A stretch of 64,000 nt of DNA from Tieghemiomyces parasiticus (Eukaryota > Kickxellomycota > Dimargaritomycetes > Dimargaritales > Dimargaritaceae). Position 1 is the first letter of the stretch; every line of letters starts with the position of its first letter. Positions 44,986-56,158 of this stretch are shown in pieces. Under the pieces are notes generated by a model. It was not told where the DNA came from, did not search any database, and saw only the letters and a program-made list of their open reading frames with translations. The stretch is taken from positions 1 to 64,000 of the forward strand of contig JANBPT010000123.1 of NCBI GenBank assembly GCA_027575765.1. Reading direction: 5' to 3'. A program made the translations under genes and the position numbers.

Positions 44986-47900
44986 TCACTTACCTGATAA
45001 TGAAACAAACCCACCACCGTTAGGGCCGGACAGTGCCGTCGCCGCCGCGGCTGGTGTCCTCTTCATCGCCGTGGTCGTCGTCGTCGCGACGGACCTTGCA
45101 GCTCCGAAATGGCGAGACTGAGTGAGCACCCGCGTCGAAGCTGCTAAGCGATTGCCCGGGGCAAAGTCGCCATCGTCGTCGTCGTCACCATTAGTACCAT
45201 CGTCGTCATCAATAATCGTGGGCGGTTTAGCCGCCCTCCGCCTCGCCGTCGTCCGTACAGCCGTCTCGGATTGGTTGCGTTTGGCCGGTGGTGGTTGCGG
45301 GCCGGGCGTATCGTCAAACATAGGTGTGTCCTTATCAAAGTCATTCGCAGGGAGGGCCACGCGGCTACGTTTCCGTGGCGTCGGCGTTGACTTGGGGGTG
45401 AAGACGCTGCCACCGTCTGCCATAATCAGGTCGTCGTCGTCATCGTCATCATCCAGTATTCTCAAGACAGATGGTTGAGGACCAGAAGCTGTCGTAGCCA
45501 CCTTGCGGTGGGCGGCCGGTTTCGATGGGGTCGATGCCATAACGGACCCGGTAGTACGTGAGAGAGGAGCCGCGCTGATGGTGGGGGCTGCTGGTGATCT
45601 AATTGCTTGCTTTGCTGCGGTCATTCGCCTGGTATTTGGCACAGTAGCAGCTGTCGCCGCCGGTGAATTAGTCGGTAAGGACGGCGGTAAGGCAACCCGC
45701 GCCACCCCGACGGTCTTCGTCCGCCTCACAACACCGCCATCACCGCTAGCGGCAGCCTTGGTCCTGGCCACGGGCATCGCAATCCGAATCTCACCGTTCA
45801 GCAACTGATCGGCACTGGGACCCAGCCCTACATAAGAGTTGACAAACCCCATTCCGTTTGCCTCACAATGTTCGCGTAGGACGGTCCGAAACACCAGGTG
45901 GTGGAACAACCGTTCGGCCTCGGGTCGGCTAAGGTGTTTACCGGACCCGTAGTGCGTACGGGTGGAAAATTCGGCCGCCTTGGCGGTCTTAGCCCCACGG
46001 TACACGTCTAAACACTGGAGAAGGGTCATCCGGAGACCGCCGCCGCCACTACCACCGCCGCGGCCCCAGCGACCCCGGCGGGCGGGAGCTGATTCCCCGA
46101 AGGACTGGCTACCGCTGGTTAATTCCTTGACCAAGCGGGCAACATTGCGGGCGTCTTCGGTGAAATCCCGCTCCTCGAACGACCCGCGAGTGTGGCAGTT
46201 ATCGCAGGTCCGCCGACAGAGCCCCGGATCGAACCGCTCCCCAAAGTAGATTAGCACGAGCTGACGCCGACAGTCGGTCTTATTTTCACAAAACTGGATG
46301 ACCTGACGGAGGGCCGCCCGTTGCTGTTCCTTCTGGGCCCAATCGCCCTCACTCTGGTCGATCATCCAGTCGATGTTCGACTTGTCCTTGTAGGAGTAGT
46401 ACAGTACACACACCGCCGGCTGGCCGTCGCGACCGGCCCGGCCCGTCTCCTGGTAATATCCTTCAAGCGACTTGGGGAGCGAGTGGTGAACTACGAACCG
46501 GACGTTGGCCTTGTCAATCCCCATCCCGAAGGCCACCGTGGCCACGATGACGAGCAGCCGGCCGGCCTGCCAGTCCCGTTGGACCCGCATCCGGTCGTCT
46601 TTTTCCAGTCCGGCGTGGTAGTGTTCGACCGACATGCGGTATTCAGATCGCAGCTTGGCGGCCATCTCCTCGCAGGCGCGGCGTGAGGTGCAGTAAATGA
46701 TACCGCACTGGCCGGGGCACTGCGACTTGATGAAGGCGTAGATGTCGGCGTAAATGGTCTTGCCGTTCTTGTGGCGCACCTCGTAGTACAGGTTCTGCCG
46801 GTTGAAGCTCTGTACAAACACTGCGCAGCGTTGCGGGTCCAAGTGAAGGTTGTGCATCACGTCCAACCGAACCTTGTCGTTGGCCGTCGCCGTTAGCGCC
46901 ATTAACGGGATACCTGGCCACCGCTGCTTGAGCATGCCCAGTTCCTTATAGTCTGGCCGGAAATCATGGCCCCACTGGCTGAGGCAGTGCGCCTCGTCCA
47001 CCACGAAACGAGCCAGGCACCGCCGACGGTGCAGCTGGTCGATGGCCTCCTGAACCTGCGGGCTCTTGTTGATCATCTCCGGGGTCAGATAGAGCAGTCG
47101 GAGGACAAGGTCCGGTCGCCGGAGCTGATCGAAGGCGAACCGTCGCTGTTCGGCGTTCAACGTCCCGGTGAGGCATACCGCGGGGATCCCCCAGTTCAGC
47201 AGGTGCTCAACCTGGTCCTGCATGAGGGAGAGTAGTGGGGACACCACAATCGTCACGCCCCGCGTGGTACCTTGGTTGACCAGGGCCGGTAGCTGGTAAC
47301 AAAGACTCTTACCACCACCCGTGGGCATCAGCACGAATACATCCTGCCCGCCCAGGGTGGCGTTGACCGCTGCTAGCTGATTGGACCGGAACGCCTTCAG
47401 TTTAAATACCTGTTTGAGCACTTTGTCTACCTCGCGCGACCACGGGTGGACCTTGTCGCCAGGTAGCTGAGTTGGGTCGCTGGTGTGCAGTGTGTAGGAG
47501 GCGGCGGGAAGTTCTACGCCGTCGGTCAGTCGCGGCACCTGGGCGCCAGGCCCGTCGGAGTCGTCGAGCGGAAACATCCGTGCGGGCGCCGGGTGTTCCG
47601 TGTCCAACAGGGTCCGAAACCCCGAGTCGAGTTCGGGGAGGAAGGCTTCGGCATCCACGCACATGGCGTCGCTACCATCAATGGTAAAGTCGTGGTGGCT
47701 GGGAGGGCCAGGGTGGCCCTGTCCAGGCAGGACAGTGCGCTGCGGGGCTGTGGCGAGCGACGGGACAGGAGGATACGGTAGGGACTGATAGGCGCAGGCT
47801 GAGGAGGCACCAGGGGTACTTGGGCTGGCGGACCGTTGCGTTTGAAGGGCGGAAATGGAGCGCACGACGATGACACGGCGCTGCCGCAGCCGGGTGATCT

Positions 47901-48984
47901 CCCGGGTAAGGTCCTGTGGGTCCTGGGCCGCAGGGGGGTCGTCCTGGAGGACCTCCAGGTCGCAGATCTGGTCGCTAAGTTGCGACTTTTCGCGGATCAG
48001 GGCAGCCAGTTGGGCCTGGATGGTGTCACCAGTAGCGAGAACTGGAGGGATAGTGGAAGACTGTACTGCTAATGGTGGTGGTGGTGGTGCGTGTAAGGAG
48101 GGCGTTCGGGTCAATGGCGATGGCAAACATTGGGTGGGCGAGATCATTTGGCTCGGACGAGAGGGGCTCTTCACCCACGTGCCGGCCGGTGAAGATGATG
48201 TGGTAGGTTCACCGGCCAGGCCCGAGAACGGCGTAGAGCGGGCGCTGTGGAGGGGCTCCTCGTCAGTGAAGGGTATATCGTCCGGCCCAAAACTGTCGAG
48301 CTCAAAGTAATCCACCGCCGGCGGGGGCGGTTGATTGGCTGTGGATCCAGGCGACTGCACTGTTGACCGGGCTGGGCGGGTACTGTGGCCGCCGTTAGCG
48401 TACGTTGACTTAGTAACAGACTTTGGCGGCTGAACCGGGCCGAGCGGGGGCGTCTCCACCAGAACCAGGCTCTCGTCAAAGTCGTCGTCATCGATAACGG
48501 TGTAGGAGGTATTGGGTTCATGCTGTGGAGTAGTCGGTATTACGCGCGGCGCCGGGACACTGCTCGAGGTTGACGATGAACTTGAGGCCCACGGGGGTGC
48601 CATGGCCACCCCCTGGACCGATGAAGATGGACGGGATGACGAAAGCGGTGGTAGTGGTGGCGGCGGTTGGGATGGCAGGGGTACTGTCACCACAGGTGGG
48701 GCCATCAGACATGGGGCAGGTAGTCGTGGCGGCGACGATGGGGTGATCGTGGGTACCCACCAGGCAACGGACTGTCTTAGTGCGCGACCCAGGTCACTCC
48801 ACTGGCTGCTCGGATAACGTACGTTGCCTAGTTCGTTCCTGGGGACGAAGCGAGGCGCTTGCGGGCCGCTACCCGTCGCGGGTGCGGCCTGTGGGGGGTA
48901 TTGGACTTGAAACTCGTGCCGGGCCCGCTGGAGATGCACAGATTCCGCAGCTAGGTTGTTTGCTGGAACGGCATTGGCCACCAT
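44986..48984 (-). CDS. SGS1: RecQ DNA helicase of the BLM/Sgs1 type
   Basis: 3'-5' DNA helicase that unwinds recombination intermediates with topoisomerase III. From ATG 48984 the frame runs 1332 aa. Residues 1-530 are disordered and Pro/Ser-rich with acidic patches (TVIDDDDFDESLVLVETPPL), as in Sgs1/BLM N-regions. The helicase core has motif 0/I around Lys559 (MPTGGGKSLCYQLP), DEAH at 663-666, ALTATAN, FGMGIDK and YYQETGRAGRDG. The RQC zinc module carries CENKTDCRRQ and CRRTCDNCHTRG, and a winged helix follows. The last ~270 residues are low-complexity with Asp runs; no HRDC domain is seen. A GTAAGT donor six bases before the stop suggests the last exon lies further on, adding a short tail. 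The frame continues 17 codons upstream of the ATG without another ATG. Confidence 0.93.
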   Translation of the reverse strand: MVANAVPANNLAAESVHLQRARHEFQVQYPPQAAPATGSGPQAPRFVPRNELGNVRYPSSQWSDLGRALRQSVAWWVPTITPSSPPRLPAPCLMAPPVVTVPLPSQPPPPLPPLSSSRPSSSVQGVAMAPPWASSSSSTSSSVPAPRVIPTTPQHEPNTSYTVIDDDDFDESLVLVETPPLGPVQPPKSVTKSTYANGGHSTRPARSTVQSPGSTANQPPPPAVDYFELDSFGPDDIPFTDEEPLHSARSTPFSGLAGEPTTSSSPAGTWVKSPSRPSQMISPTQCLPSPLTRTPSLHAPPPPPLAVQSSTIPPVLATGDTIQAQLAALIREKSQLSDQICDLEVLQDDPPAAQDPQDLTREITRLRQRRVIVVRSISALQTQRSASPSTPGASSACAYQSLPYPPVPSLATAPQRTVLPGQGHPGPPSHHDFTIDGSDAMCVDAEAFLPELDSGFRTLLDTEHPAPARMFPLDDSDGPGAQVPRLTDGVELPAASYTLHTSDPTQLPGDKVHPWSREVDKVLKQVFKLKAFRSNQLAAVNATLGGQDVFVLMPTGGGKSLCYQLPALVNQGTTRGVTIVVSPLLSLMQDQVEHLLNWGIPAVCLTGTLNAEQRRFAFDQLRRPDLVLRLLYLTPEMINKSPQVQEAIDQLHRRRCLARFVVDEAHCLSQWGHDFRPDYKELGMLKQRWPGIPLMALTATANDKVRLDVMHNLHLDPQRCAVFVQSFNRQNLYYEVRHKNGKTIYADIYAFIKSQCPGQCGIIYCTSRRACEEMAAKLRSEYRMSVEHYHAGLEKDDRMRVQRDWQAGRLLVIVATVAFGMGIDKANVRFVVHHSLPKSLEGYYQETGRAGRDGQPAVCVLYYSYKDKSNIDWMIDQSEGDWAQKEQQRAALRQVIQFCENKTDCRRQLVLIYFGERFDPGLCRRTCDNCHTRGSFEERDFTEDARNVARLVKELTSGSQSFGESAPARRGRWGRGGGSGGGGLRMTLLQCLDVYRGAKTAKAAEFSTRTHYGSGKHLSRPEAERLFHHLVFRTVLREHCEANGMGFVNSYVGLGPSADQLLNGEIRIAMPVARTKAAASGDGGVVRRTKTVGVARVALPPSLPTNSPAATAATVPNTRRMTAAKQAIRSPAAPTISAAPLSRTTGSVMASTPSKPAAHRKVATTASGPQPSVLRILDDDDDDDDLIMADGGSVFTPKSTPTPRKRSRVALPANDFDKDTPMFDDTPGPQPPPAKRNQSETAVRTTARRRAAKPPTIIDDDDGTNGDDDDDGDFAPGNRLAASTRVLTQSRHFGAARSVATTTTTAMKRTPAAAATALSGPNGGGFVSLSGK

Positions 48985-49823
48985 GATCGTGGGGGGGTTA
49001 GAATGTGGACAACAGGCTCGGGAGGTCCTGTTCAATTCAAGGCTATAAGCGAAGAAAAATTCGGTGGGGGCAGTGGTGCAGTGGAGACGAACGATTGCCC
49101 CAGTCCTTATCGGAGGCGTTAGGAGGGCTACAGACGTGACGGCGGGATTCGTTAGGAATAAAAGAGGTGAAAGTAGAGTACAGAATTAAAAGGCATGCGG
49201 GTATTCAAGCGAGGAATTCCGACCTCCAAAATCAAAAGCATGTTGGGAGTGCCGGACTAGGAGTAGGCCGCTCAATTACTGTTCGCCTGCTTCAACTTGC
49301 ACTTGGTTCTGGCCAGGTGCGCCGGTTGTGGACGGTGTCAGACTAGCCAGCTGTTGACTGGAAAGCGGTACACCAACATACACTTTTACGGCTGTGGCCT
49401 TCCCCGCGCCATGCTGATTTATTACCAAGTCGTCCCACAACGAAGTCCCCGGCGTGCCGCAGCAGCCCTGTCGAGATTGGCGGGCAGGAATGCAGCTAAT
49501 TGATCAAGCTGTCAAGTTGGCAGCCCTCCTCTTCACCTTGAAACATCCCCCCCACCAGAGCCATTTATCTTCGTGAGCTCCACCCTTACTTACTGCCCTG
49601 ATCCGAGAAGCCACGCCGTAATCCAAGTAAATGATATCGTGAGGTTGAAGCAAAATTTGTACTAGTTGTATTACTTGCCGAAAACGAGAGGCACATATAT
49701 AGAGGTGGGCGCGAAGATATGGGAAGTTACATGTCGCTGGGAAACACAGAACACGATGGATTGGGGAAGGAGTAATTGTCCTACTAACGAGGTATTACTC
49801 AGGCGGAAGAGCAGTCGCCAGTC
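48985..49823. other. RecQ upstream region with an exon-like minus-strand segment
   Basis: On the minus strand a TATA-like word near 49695-49702 is followed by a protein-like open stretch ending at a GTAAGT donor (49587 and below). No ATG or partner exon was identified. It may be RecQ leader sequence or an unrecognised gene. Confidence 0.4.
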
Positions 49824-50678
49824 CTAACCGCGGCGGCGCGACTGGAAGAAGGCCACAATGGACCAGCTGAAGGTGATCAGGTATAGGAGGGCGGACAGTA
49901 TACAGAAGAACAGCGAGGTATTATAAAAGTCGCAGTAGCCGTCTAGCGTCCCTACGGAACACTTATTCTTGATGAAAGAGGCCACGATCGAGGCCACCCA
50001 AAAGGCTAGCAGAATGAAGTCCGTGACCACCAGACCCCAGTTGCGCGCTTTTTGTGACCCGGGTCGCTTGAACCGCCAAAAGAAGCTGAGAAAGAAAAAG
50101 AGCGACACAGCGATGGACAGGCCCGACACGAAGTACTGGAAGTTGGTTGGGCTACTATCAGAGAAGGGGCTGTCGCGGCCCGAGCGCGGGGAGGCGCCAG
50201 CCAGGAAGCCCAGGGCGCCGACACCCGCCACAATCTGAAAGAAGCGGAGCACCTCCTTGCGCTTGTCGGGCACGGTCATGAACGAATACTTGTTATACAC
50301 AGGGACCTCGACACCGCTGGGTTTGTCGCCATGGACCGCAGCCTCGACAGCGACCGGTTCAACGGGGGCAGCAGAGGGAGCCGGATAGTTGGCGGTCACA
50401 GCAGCCGGCGGGGGCGCCGGAGAGCCCGAGTGTGGAACGGACACGGGGATGACCCCCGGCGGGAGGTTAAATTTGGAGCCGTATCCTTCTTGGCCTGAGT
50501 GCGTGCCATAGGGTTGGTGTGAGGGGTTGTATGCGTCGTGAGTGTCGTGTGGTGGGGCCGCGCCGTACGGCGAATCGGCAACCGTGGGGGCGGCGATACC
50601 GTAGCTGGAACCAGTGGGCTGCTCGGTGTCCTGGCCTGGGACGGGCATGGCCATATGGCCGTAGCTACGTTCAGTCAT
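49824..50678 (-). CDS. MARVEL-like four-helix membrane protein
   Basis: A 284-aa protein with a 135-residue Pro/Ala/Ser/Tyr-rich cytosolic N-half and four membrane helices at about 145-162, 183-203, 215-236 and 253-278. The helix order, the tight cytosolic loops and a final helix ending in a basic RRRG tail fit the MARVEL fold of proteins in sterol-rich plasma-membrane domains and vesicle traffic. The second outside loop carries two cysteines (CSVGTLDGYCDFYN), likely a disulfide. Single exon from ATG 50678. The N-half with YG/SY repeats resembles low-complexity tails of fungal eisosome-area proteins. Family-level assignment only; a claudin/SUR7-like origin is possible. Confidence 0.7.
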   Translation of the reverse strand: MTERSYGHMAMPVPGQDTEQPTGSSYGIAAPTVADSPYGAAPPHDTHDAYNPSHQPYGTHSGQEGYGSKFNLPPGVIPVSVPHSGSPAPPPAAVTANYPAPSAAPVEPVAVEAAVHGDKPSGVEVPVYNKYSFMTVPDKRKEVLRFFQIVAGVGALGFLAGASPRSGRDSPFSDSSPTNFQYFVSGLSIAVSLFFFLSFFWRFKRPGSQKARNWGLVVTDFILLAFWVASIVASFIKNKCSVGTLDGYCDFYNTSLFFCILSALLYLITFSWSIVAFFQSRRRG

Positions 50679-52850
50679 CTTTAGGGAGCGAGATTGGAGG
50701 GGAGAGAAATAGACAAATGGGCCTAGCGAGGTGAAAGGCTGGTGGACAAGGAGGGAGGGGCGGCGGCCGCGTCGGTGGCAGGAGTTAAAGTAGAGGCAGG
50801 AAGTTGGGTCGGACGGTAAGGGGTAAGGGATGACGAGGTGGCAGTAAGCGCGGACTGGACAACGACCGCAGAGGTGGGCAGAATTGCCAAGTGTGGGTGT
50901 AACCGTGAAGCCTGTTCAGGGAATGGCGAAAAGTCCGAACGCGTACGCGGGCGTGGCGATTGACAGCGGGCCTTCCGTGCCAGAAAAAAAAACAGCCGAT
51001 CGGAGTGGCGGTTTTGGCGCGAGCAGTGGTGGCGGACTTGCAAAACAAAAGGCAGCAAGTGGATGCTGAAGGGGAAAGGGACCTGTCGCCAAGACAAAGA
51101 CGACCGTGCCAAGCCAAAAAGTGTGTTCTGTTCGAACCTGCCAAGCAAGTGGGTAGTACCGGAGGAATGACAAAACGAGGTGAGAGTCACACAATCAGTT
51201 TAGCCACGTGGAATGCAGCAAGGGCCTAGAGGTCAGGAAGTGGCTAGGAGACGTGTCAGTCAGCAGGCGGTCAAGGCGTGGGCAGTCGATAGCGGCAGTG
51301 GGGTTCTAGGGTTCCAAATTTAGATGGCAGGCAGGCAAAGGCGGTTCTGGGGGGCGCAGGAACCAGAAATAGTTTAGGCGTAATAGTAACAGGGTTTACA
51401 CCGAACGTAGTGGAGAGAGTCGAAAAGAAGGGCTGGTACGGCTAGGATGGGACCTTAACAGGACAGCCAGGCGGGCGAACCACGGCAAATAAATAGCAAG
51501 GAAGGGGGAGGAGGGACATGTAAAGGCCCGACACCACGCGGTAGGCCAGGGTCACCGGTCTTTTTGTTTGCGTCATAGATGCAGACCAGGAGAGCGGTGA
51601 CTAGAGCGCAGGTCGATGCGAATGGTGAAGCTTGGCGGCTTTGCTGCCTGGGCCACTGGAGACTAGGCGGAAGAGGGCCCACGCTGAGCCTGTGGTTTCT
51701 TACGCTGCGTATCATAGCTGAGGGCGGGCGGGGTGTAGGGGACGCCTGCCTCTTGGAAAGACGGACGGTGGGCGGGCAGTTACGCCCCCGAATGCACAGG
51801 CCCAGTGACGGCGGGATTGGGCCGCAGAGGTACGCCCAGTTCCCGGCTGCAAAGAGACGAGGATCTCAGCCTTGGCGGCCCTTCAATGGCTGAAGCTCGC
51901 CCAGTGTGCGTGAGTGCGGCTCTGCTGCCATCGAAGGTTCCAAAGGCCCAGCTCTCCATCAGCTAACCCAGGGGGAGGACGATCCGGTAGGCCCGCTGAA
52001 GCTGGGTTACCATGAAGCGAGCTGTGGGACCGCTACACAAAAATACAGAGCCCCTCCCCCCCTGCCAACCATTTTGGTGGCGTACGAATCTATCCTCCTG
52101 GTCTTAGGGTTCTCAATTCCCAGCGTCACGCCAGGGTGGCCCCCTCCTCTACGGGCCAAGTGGGCAGCCAAACCCTGCCGTCGCGTTTCGATCTCCCAAT
52201 TTTGATTAAACCTGGGCAGGTGGACCCGATGTTAAAATCCATGCTGCAGCCGTAGGGTCAGCTGCGTCCTCGCTACAGCTGGCACCTCTGGCCTAGCCCG
52301 GGTGACTAATCAGCGTGGGTTCCCTCGCGGAATAAGACTGCGTTGTCGATATCCCTTAGTTCTCCTCCTTTTCATGATCACGGTACGCCGTCTGGTTTCG
52401 GTCCAGGGCTCACAGTCTCCAAGTAAATATGCTGGTTTGCCAGCGGTACGATCGGATTCTAAAAAAAGCTGCTGCTACTTGGTTAGTGGTCCCCAGTCCA
52501 GCAAGTCCGATCCAGCGCACCACTCTGAATACGTCTAGTCTACGTCAGCCGAACGTACGCTCGGTGTCTATTCGTGCGGGCTACCAGAGGTGGGAGGTGC
52601 AGACGTCAATCCAATGAGCCGGGCGCTCCCCCTGTCTCCGCCCTTTCCCTTGTTCTCGCATTGAGTTTTGACGCAGCGGCGAAGGACAGGCCGTCAGGCA
52701 TGGGTGACGCAGGGCTCAGCCAAAACATGTTTCGTCTTTCTGCTCGAGGCAGGCCTGAAAGCCGTGACATCATATCAACTGGTCAACTGGCTCGGGGAAG
52801 GTTGCTGACCTCCTCAAGGACACGAGTATGATGAGGGCCACACAACAGTA
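50679..52850. other. Spacer without recognised gene
   Basis: GC-balanced sequence upstream of the MARVEL-like gene. A hydrophobic plus-strand stretch near 52330-52420 lacks a proper start. Nothing else is supported. Confidence 0.5.
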
Positions 52851-54854
52851 GGAGCAATGGCCCGAGTTGCAAAAAGCCAGTACTTCTCCTTGCTTTCCAA
52901 GTCTATACACATTCCGTTTAATACACTAATCACATGGCTCGGATCCGAAATCAAACCGCCCCCTTACCAGGGGCACCAAAAGGCTATTCATTATAATATC
53001 CTGTTCTTCCGGTCCTACATCTGGCCCTTCACCCCTTGCATGCAGGAATGTGTGTTATGCAACGTTCCTTGTAGCTCTCATGTAAAGTATAACTTTCATC
53101 CGTGGATCGCAGGCGTCATCTAAAGCAGTTGTATTTACACCCCATATTCCGACCTCAGCAAGCAGGGCTGTTGGGGTCGTCGAGGGTTCTATAATAAACT
53201 ATTCATCGAAATAGAAAACCGACGTCCATTGACTTTAAAACCACATTAAGTCAAAAAAAGTCCGCCTAACAGTGCTCTATGGGGTGGAGCTCTATTTTTC
53301 CAGTTGCAGCAATTTGCAGATGTGAGGCATAGTATTCCATTAGATCTGCGAAGTTAAGGTACAGTGCTCAGCGTTAGAATAGGGGAAACAGTATGAGGAT
53401 GATAGTGATCTGGCAACGTTTTCTGGAGAACATCAACAATAGGTGTGTGGTGATTGGGAACCACCACATTAGATTTTCCCAAGGTAAAGTCCAAGTCTAC
53501 TATTTCAGAACCATAAATTCTGTGATAGTAGAAAAGCCTTTTGGTTATGGTATTAGACTTGGGCCTAATATCAGCACAGTATGCATTTATCCTTCCCTGG
53601 CAACTTTTCCTGGATATCTCTATTTGATAGAGCTCACTCCCATGGCACTGTGAGCTATATTGGCTTTACAGCATTGCCAAGCTCAAAGAATGGTCTAGGC
53701 AAACAATCATTATATTGATTAACCATTGGATACTTTAGCCAACATATAGAAACATACATATATATTGGAGACAACAATGGTGAGCCTGTCTACCTCTTGA
53801 AAGGACGCTGCACTTGCTGCCATTCCAGACAAGGGATAATATAATGGTGGTAAACTGATAAGTGCAAGTTATTGACCAATCAAAGTGCACTATATAATTT
53901 TCAAAGAAATTAGGACAATGGTTGCCCATAATTTACCTGTAAAGTGGACCGGTATTTGAGAGCCGGTCCCGCTTTCAAAAGAACATCCTGGACGAAGTGG
54001 AGTATTCAAAATTAAACAGTCGGAGCAGGGGTATCCGAATCTGTAACACAAAGTGGCTTTGGACAACTATTGACGGAATTATTGCCACAAGAAAACCTAC
54101 TAATGAGTAGGAACAACTGAGCTTAAAAGAATATTGGTACTAGGTTTTACTTAGAGGAATAGTGCCAACGGATGGCACTATGGGACAGGAAATACAAAAA
54201 GAGCTGCCGGACCCTATGTTGCATACTTGAGTCTGGCTTATATACTGTGACTAAGAATAAAGGATCTACAATCATTGGTGGAGAGCCTGGCTAGGCCTCC
54301 GTCTCTTCCGGGCCTCTCCCAGAGGTCGCCCGGTCTCTTTTCTTTCTTTTCCTTTGCTTATTGTGTAGGCGCGGCCTACTACAGCTCTTCAAAGGAAGAA
54401 GCCGTGCTTGGCTTCACAAACTGTGGTGCTAGGCCCTGGGCGGCGGACTTTGGTTGGGCCGTACACGACAACGGTCTGTGCCCAACGGCAAGTCAAAAAG
54501 GAAAAATGGCGCAAGGCGGTTTGTTTACTAGAACCATTAATGTAAATAGTATGGGACCGTTACGGCGTCCGACTACTATCAGAATAAACATAAAAAATAG
54601 AAGAAAATAGCTTGTACTGGAATTGAACTGGCAAAAATAACTGGCAAGCCCTTGCCTAATTGCGCGGGCTCGCTTTTATACTCATGAGCGGGGGAGAGGA
54701 TCTACATCCCCCTGCATGTCGCGCGTAACCTAAAACCTTGTTCTTGGCTTTCCCCCTCACAAGGGGTTGGCAGTTGTTTACGCTTTCCCCATATTGACGT
54801 GCCCTTTAGATGCCTTCAAGAGGCAAACCGGGTGCCGGCACCACAAACCCATGG
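52851..54854. other. AT-rich island, left part, with decayed coding traces
   Basis: Base composition shifts visibly to A/T-rich from about 52.85 kb. On the plus strand, 54042-54228 reads KWLWTTIDGIIATRKPTNE, then a stop, and continues in the same frame with a second stop (QEIQKELPDPM). The W-x-W-x-x-IDG pattern recalls the gag of copia-type elements. A longer uninterrupted frame lies at 53393-53653. No LTRs or target duplications were found by eye, so this is only a candidate transposon relic. Confidence 0.3.
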
Positions 54855-54927
54855 GCCCGGTTAGCTCAGTTGGTAGAGCGTGAGGCTTTTAACCTTAATG
54901 TCGTGGGTTCGAGCCCCACATTGGGCG
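54855..54927 (+). tRNA. trnK-UUU: tRNA-Lys (anticodon TTT)
   Basis: The full cloverleaf can be drawn. The acceptor stem is GCCCGGT with ATTGGGC (two G-T pairs). The D arm is GCTC...GAGC with the A-box TAGCTCAGTTGG. The anticodon stem TGAGG/CCTTA has loop CTTTTAA, with TTT at 54888-54890. The T arm is GTGGG-TTCGAGC-CCCAC and the discriminator base is G. There is no intron. A T-rich stretch follows 6 bases downstream (CTTTTATTTTTT), a polymerase III terminator. It lies inside the AT-rich island. Confidence 0.96.
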
Positions 54928-56158
54928 TTACTTTTATTTTTTAGAAGATCAATTTCATTTTACCCCAGTAGATCATTTTCCATTTCGATCTCTTGATAAT
55001 AGAGCCATTCGATAATGTACTCATCATGTTCTGTGAAACGTTGATATGAGAACCGGATTTTAATTAGACTAGACACTCCAAGGCCATGTAGGGAAAGCCG
55101 CTCGTCAACCCTAGACATGTTAAAACTGAAGCTACAGATAATATCACCTTAAGTCCCTTCTGGTTATGGTCATTCCAGTATTAAGTTGAGGCACTGTGTT
55201 TTGGAGTAATAACTAGCAACCCTTTGTTGTACCTAAAAGGGATATCACATCAAACTGTGAGATGTCCCTGCCAACCAGACCACTGCTCCCTCCTACATTG
55301 ATGGCACCACCCTTTCATTTCACCCATGACCCACAGTTTTATATTACATCCTCTTCACCACTCTCACCCCAACCTTCCACTGCAGGCCACCAGGCCAAGG
55401 ACAGCCTTCCAAAGGTCCAAGGACTACCCCAGATTCCAATGACTGGCGGTTATAATGCGTGTACAGTGCCATCATAATAATATCAATACCTATTCTACAT
55501 TTGCATTTTTACTCTTTAAATAAGTCCATTGCCCGCATCTTGCCCACCACGCCCTTAAAGAATATAAAAATAACCCATCTTCAAATTTCAAGGCACTGAA
55601 GGCATGGGCAATTGGAGCATTGGTTAGTGGGAAATCTACCAGTGGTGTAGAGTAAAGATGTTTGGCTCTCCCATGTACTCACTAACTTTCCGATCTTTCT
55701 CTGGTGCTTTTTTATAGTTGGGATACCTTTATCCTATACCTCAGCCCATTGGGAATCTTCTGGTGCCCAAGGTTCTATCTGGACTCCACACTTATTGCGG
55801 CTCCTCAGCATCTCTCATGGCCATCTGAGGGTATCTAACACTGTTTTCCATTAGCTTTGCAAAGATTAAGGGCCTATCAGCTAATTTAGTACTGAAGTAG
55901 GTGGCCACTTGGGAATAGCTAGTGCAGCCACTTTTAGATTCCATTGAGGGGGTCTAATTTTTTACCCAAATCAACTGGTCTTACTTCCAAGTGTCATTCT
56001 CATTTGCCAAGCCAGTAGCACATTGTCACTCATCAAAGCTTGACTGGACACCTACAGCTCAACTCCGTATTTTATTGTTGCAACTCGACTGGACCCGGTC
56101 AGCTAATATTTTTAAAAGTCCTAGGTTTATGTTTGACGACGCTTATACCCCCTTCGCT
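54928..56158. other. AT-rich island, right part, with decayed minus-strand coding traces
   Basis: The minus strand from about 56.0 down to 55.25 kb reads as protein-like blocks broken by stops: SYSQVATYFSTKLADRPLIF, ENSVRYPQMAMRDAEE, then KKAPEKDRKVSEYMGEPNIF. No family is recognised. The pattern suggests an old, mutated gene or mobile element next to the tRNA. Confidence 0.3.
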
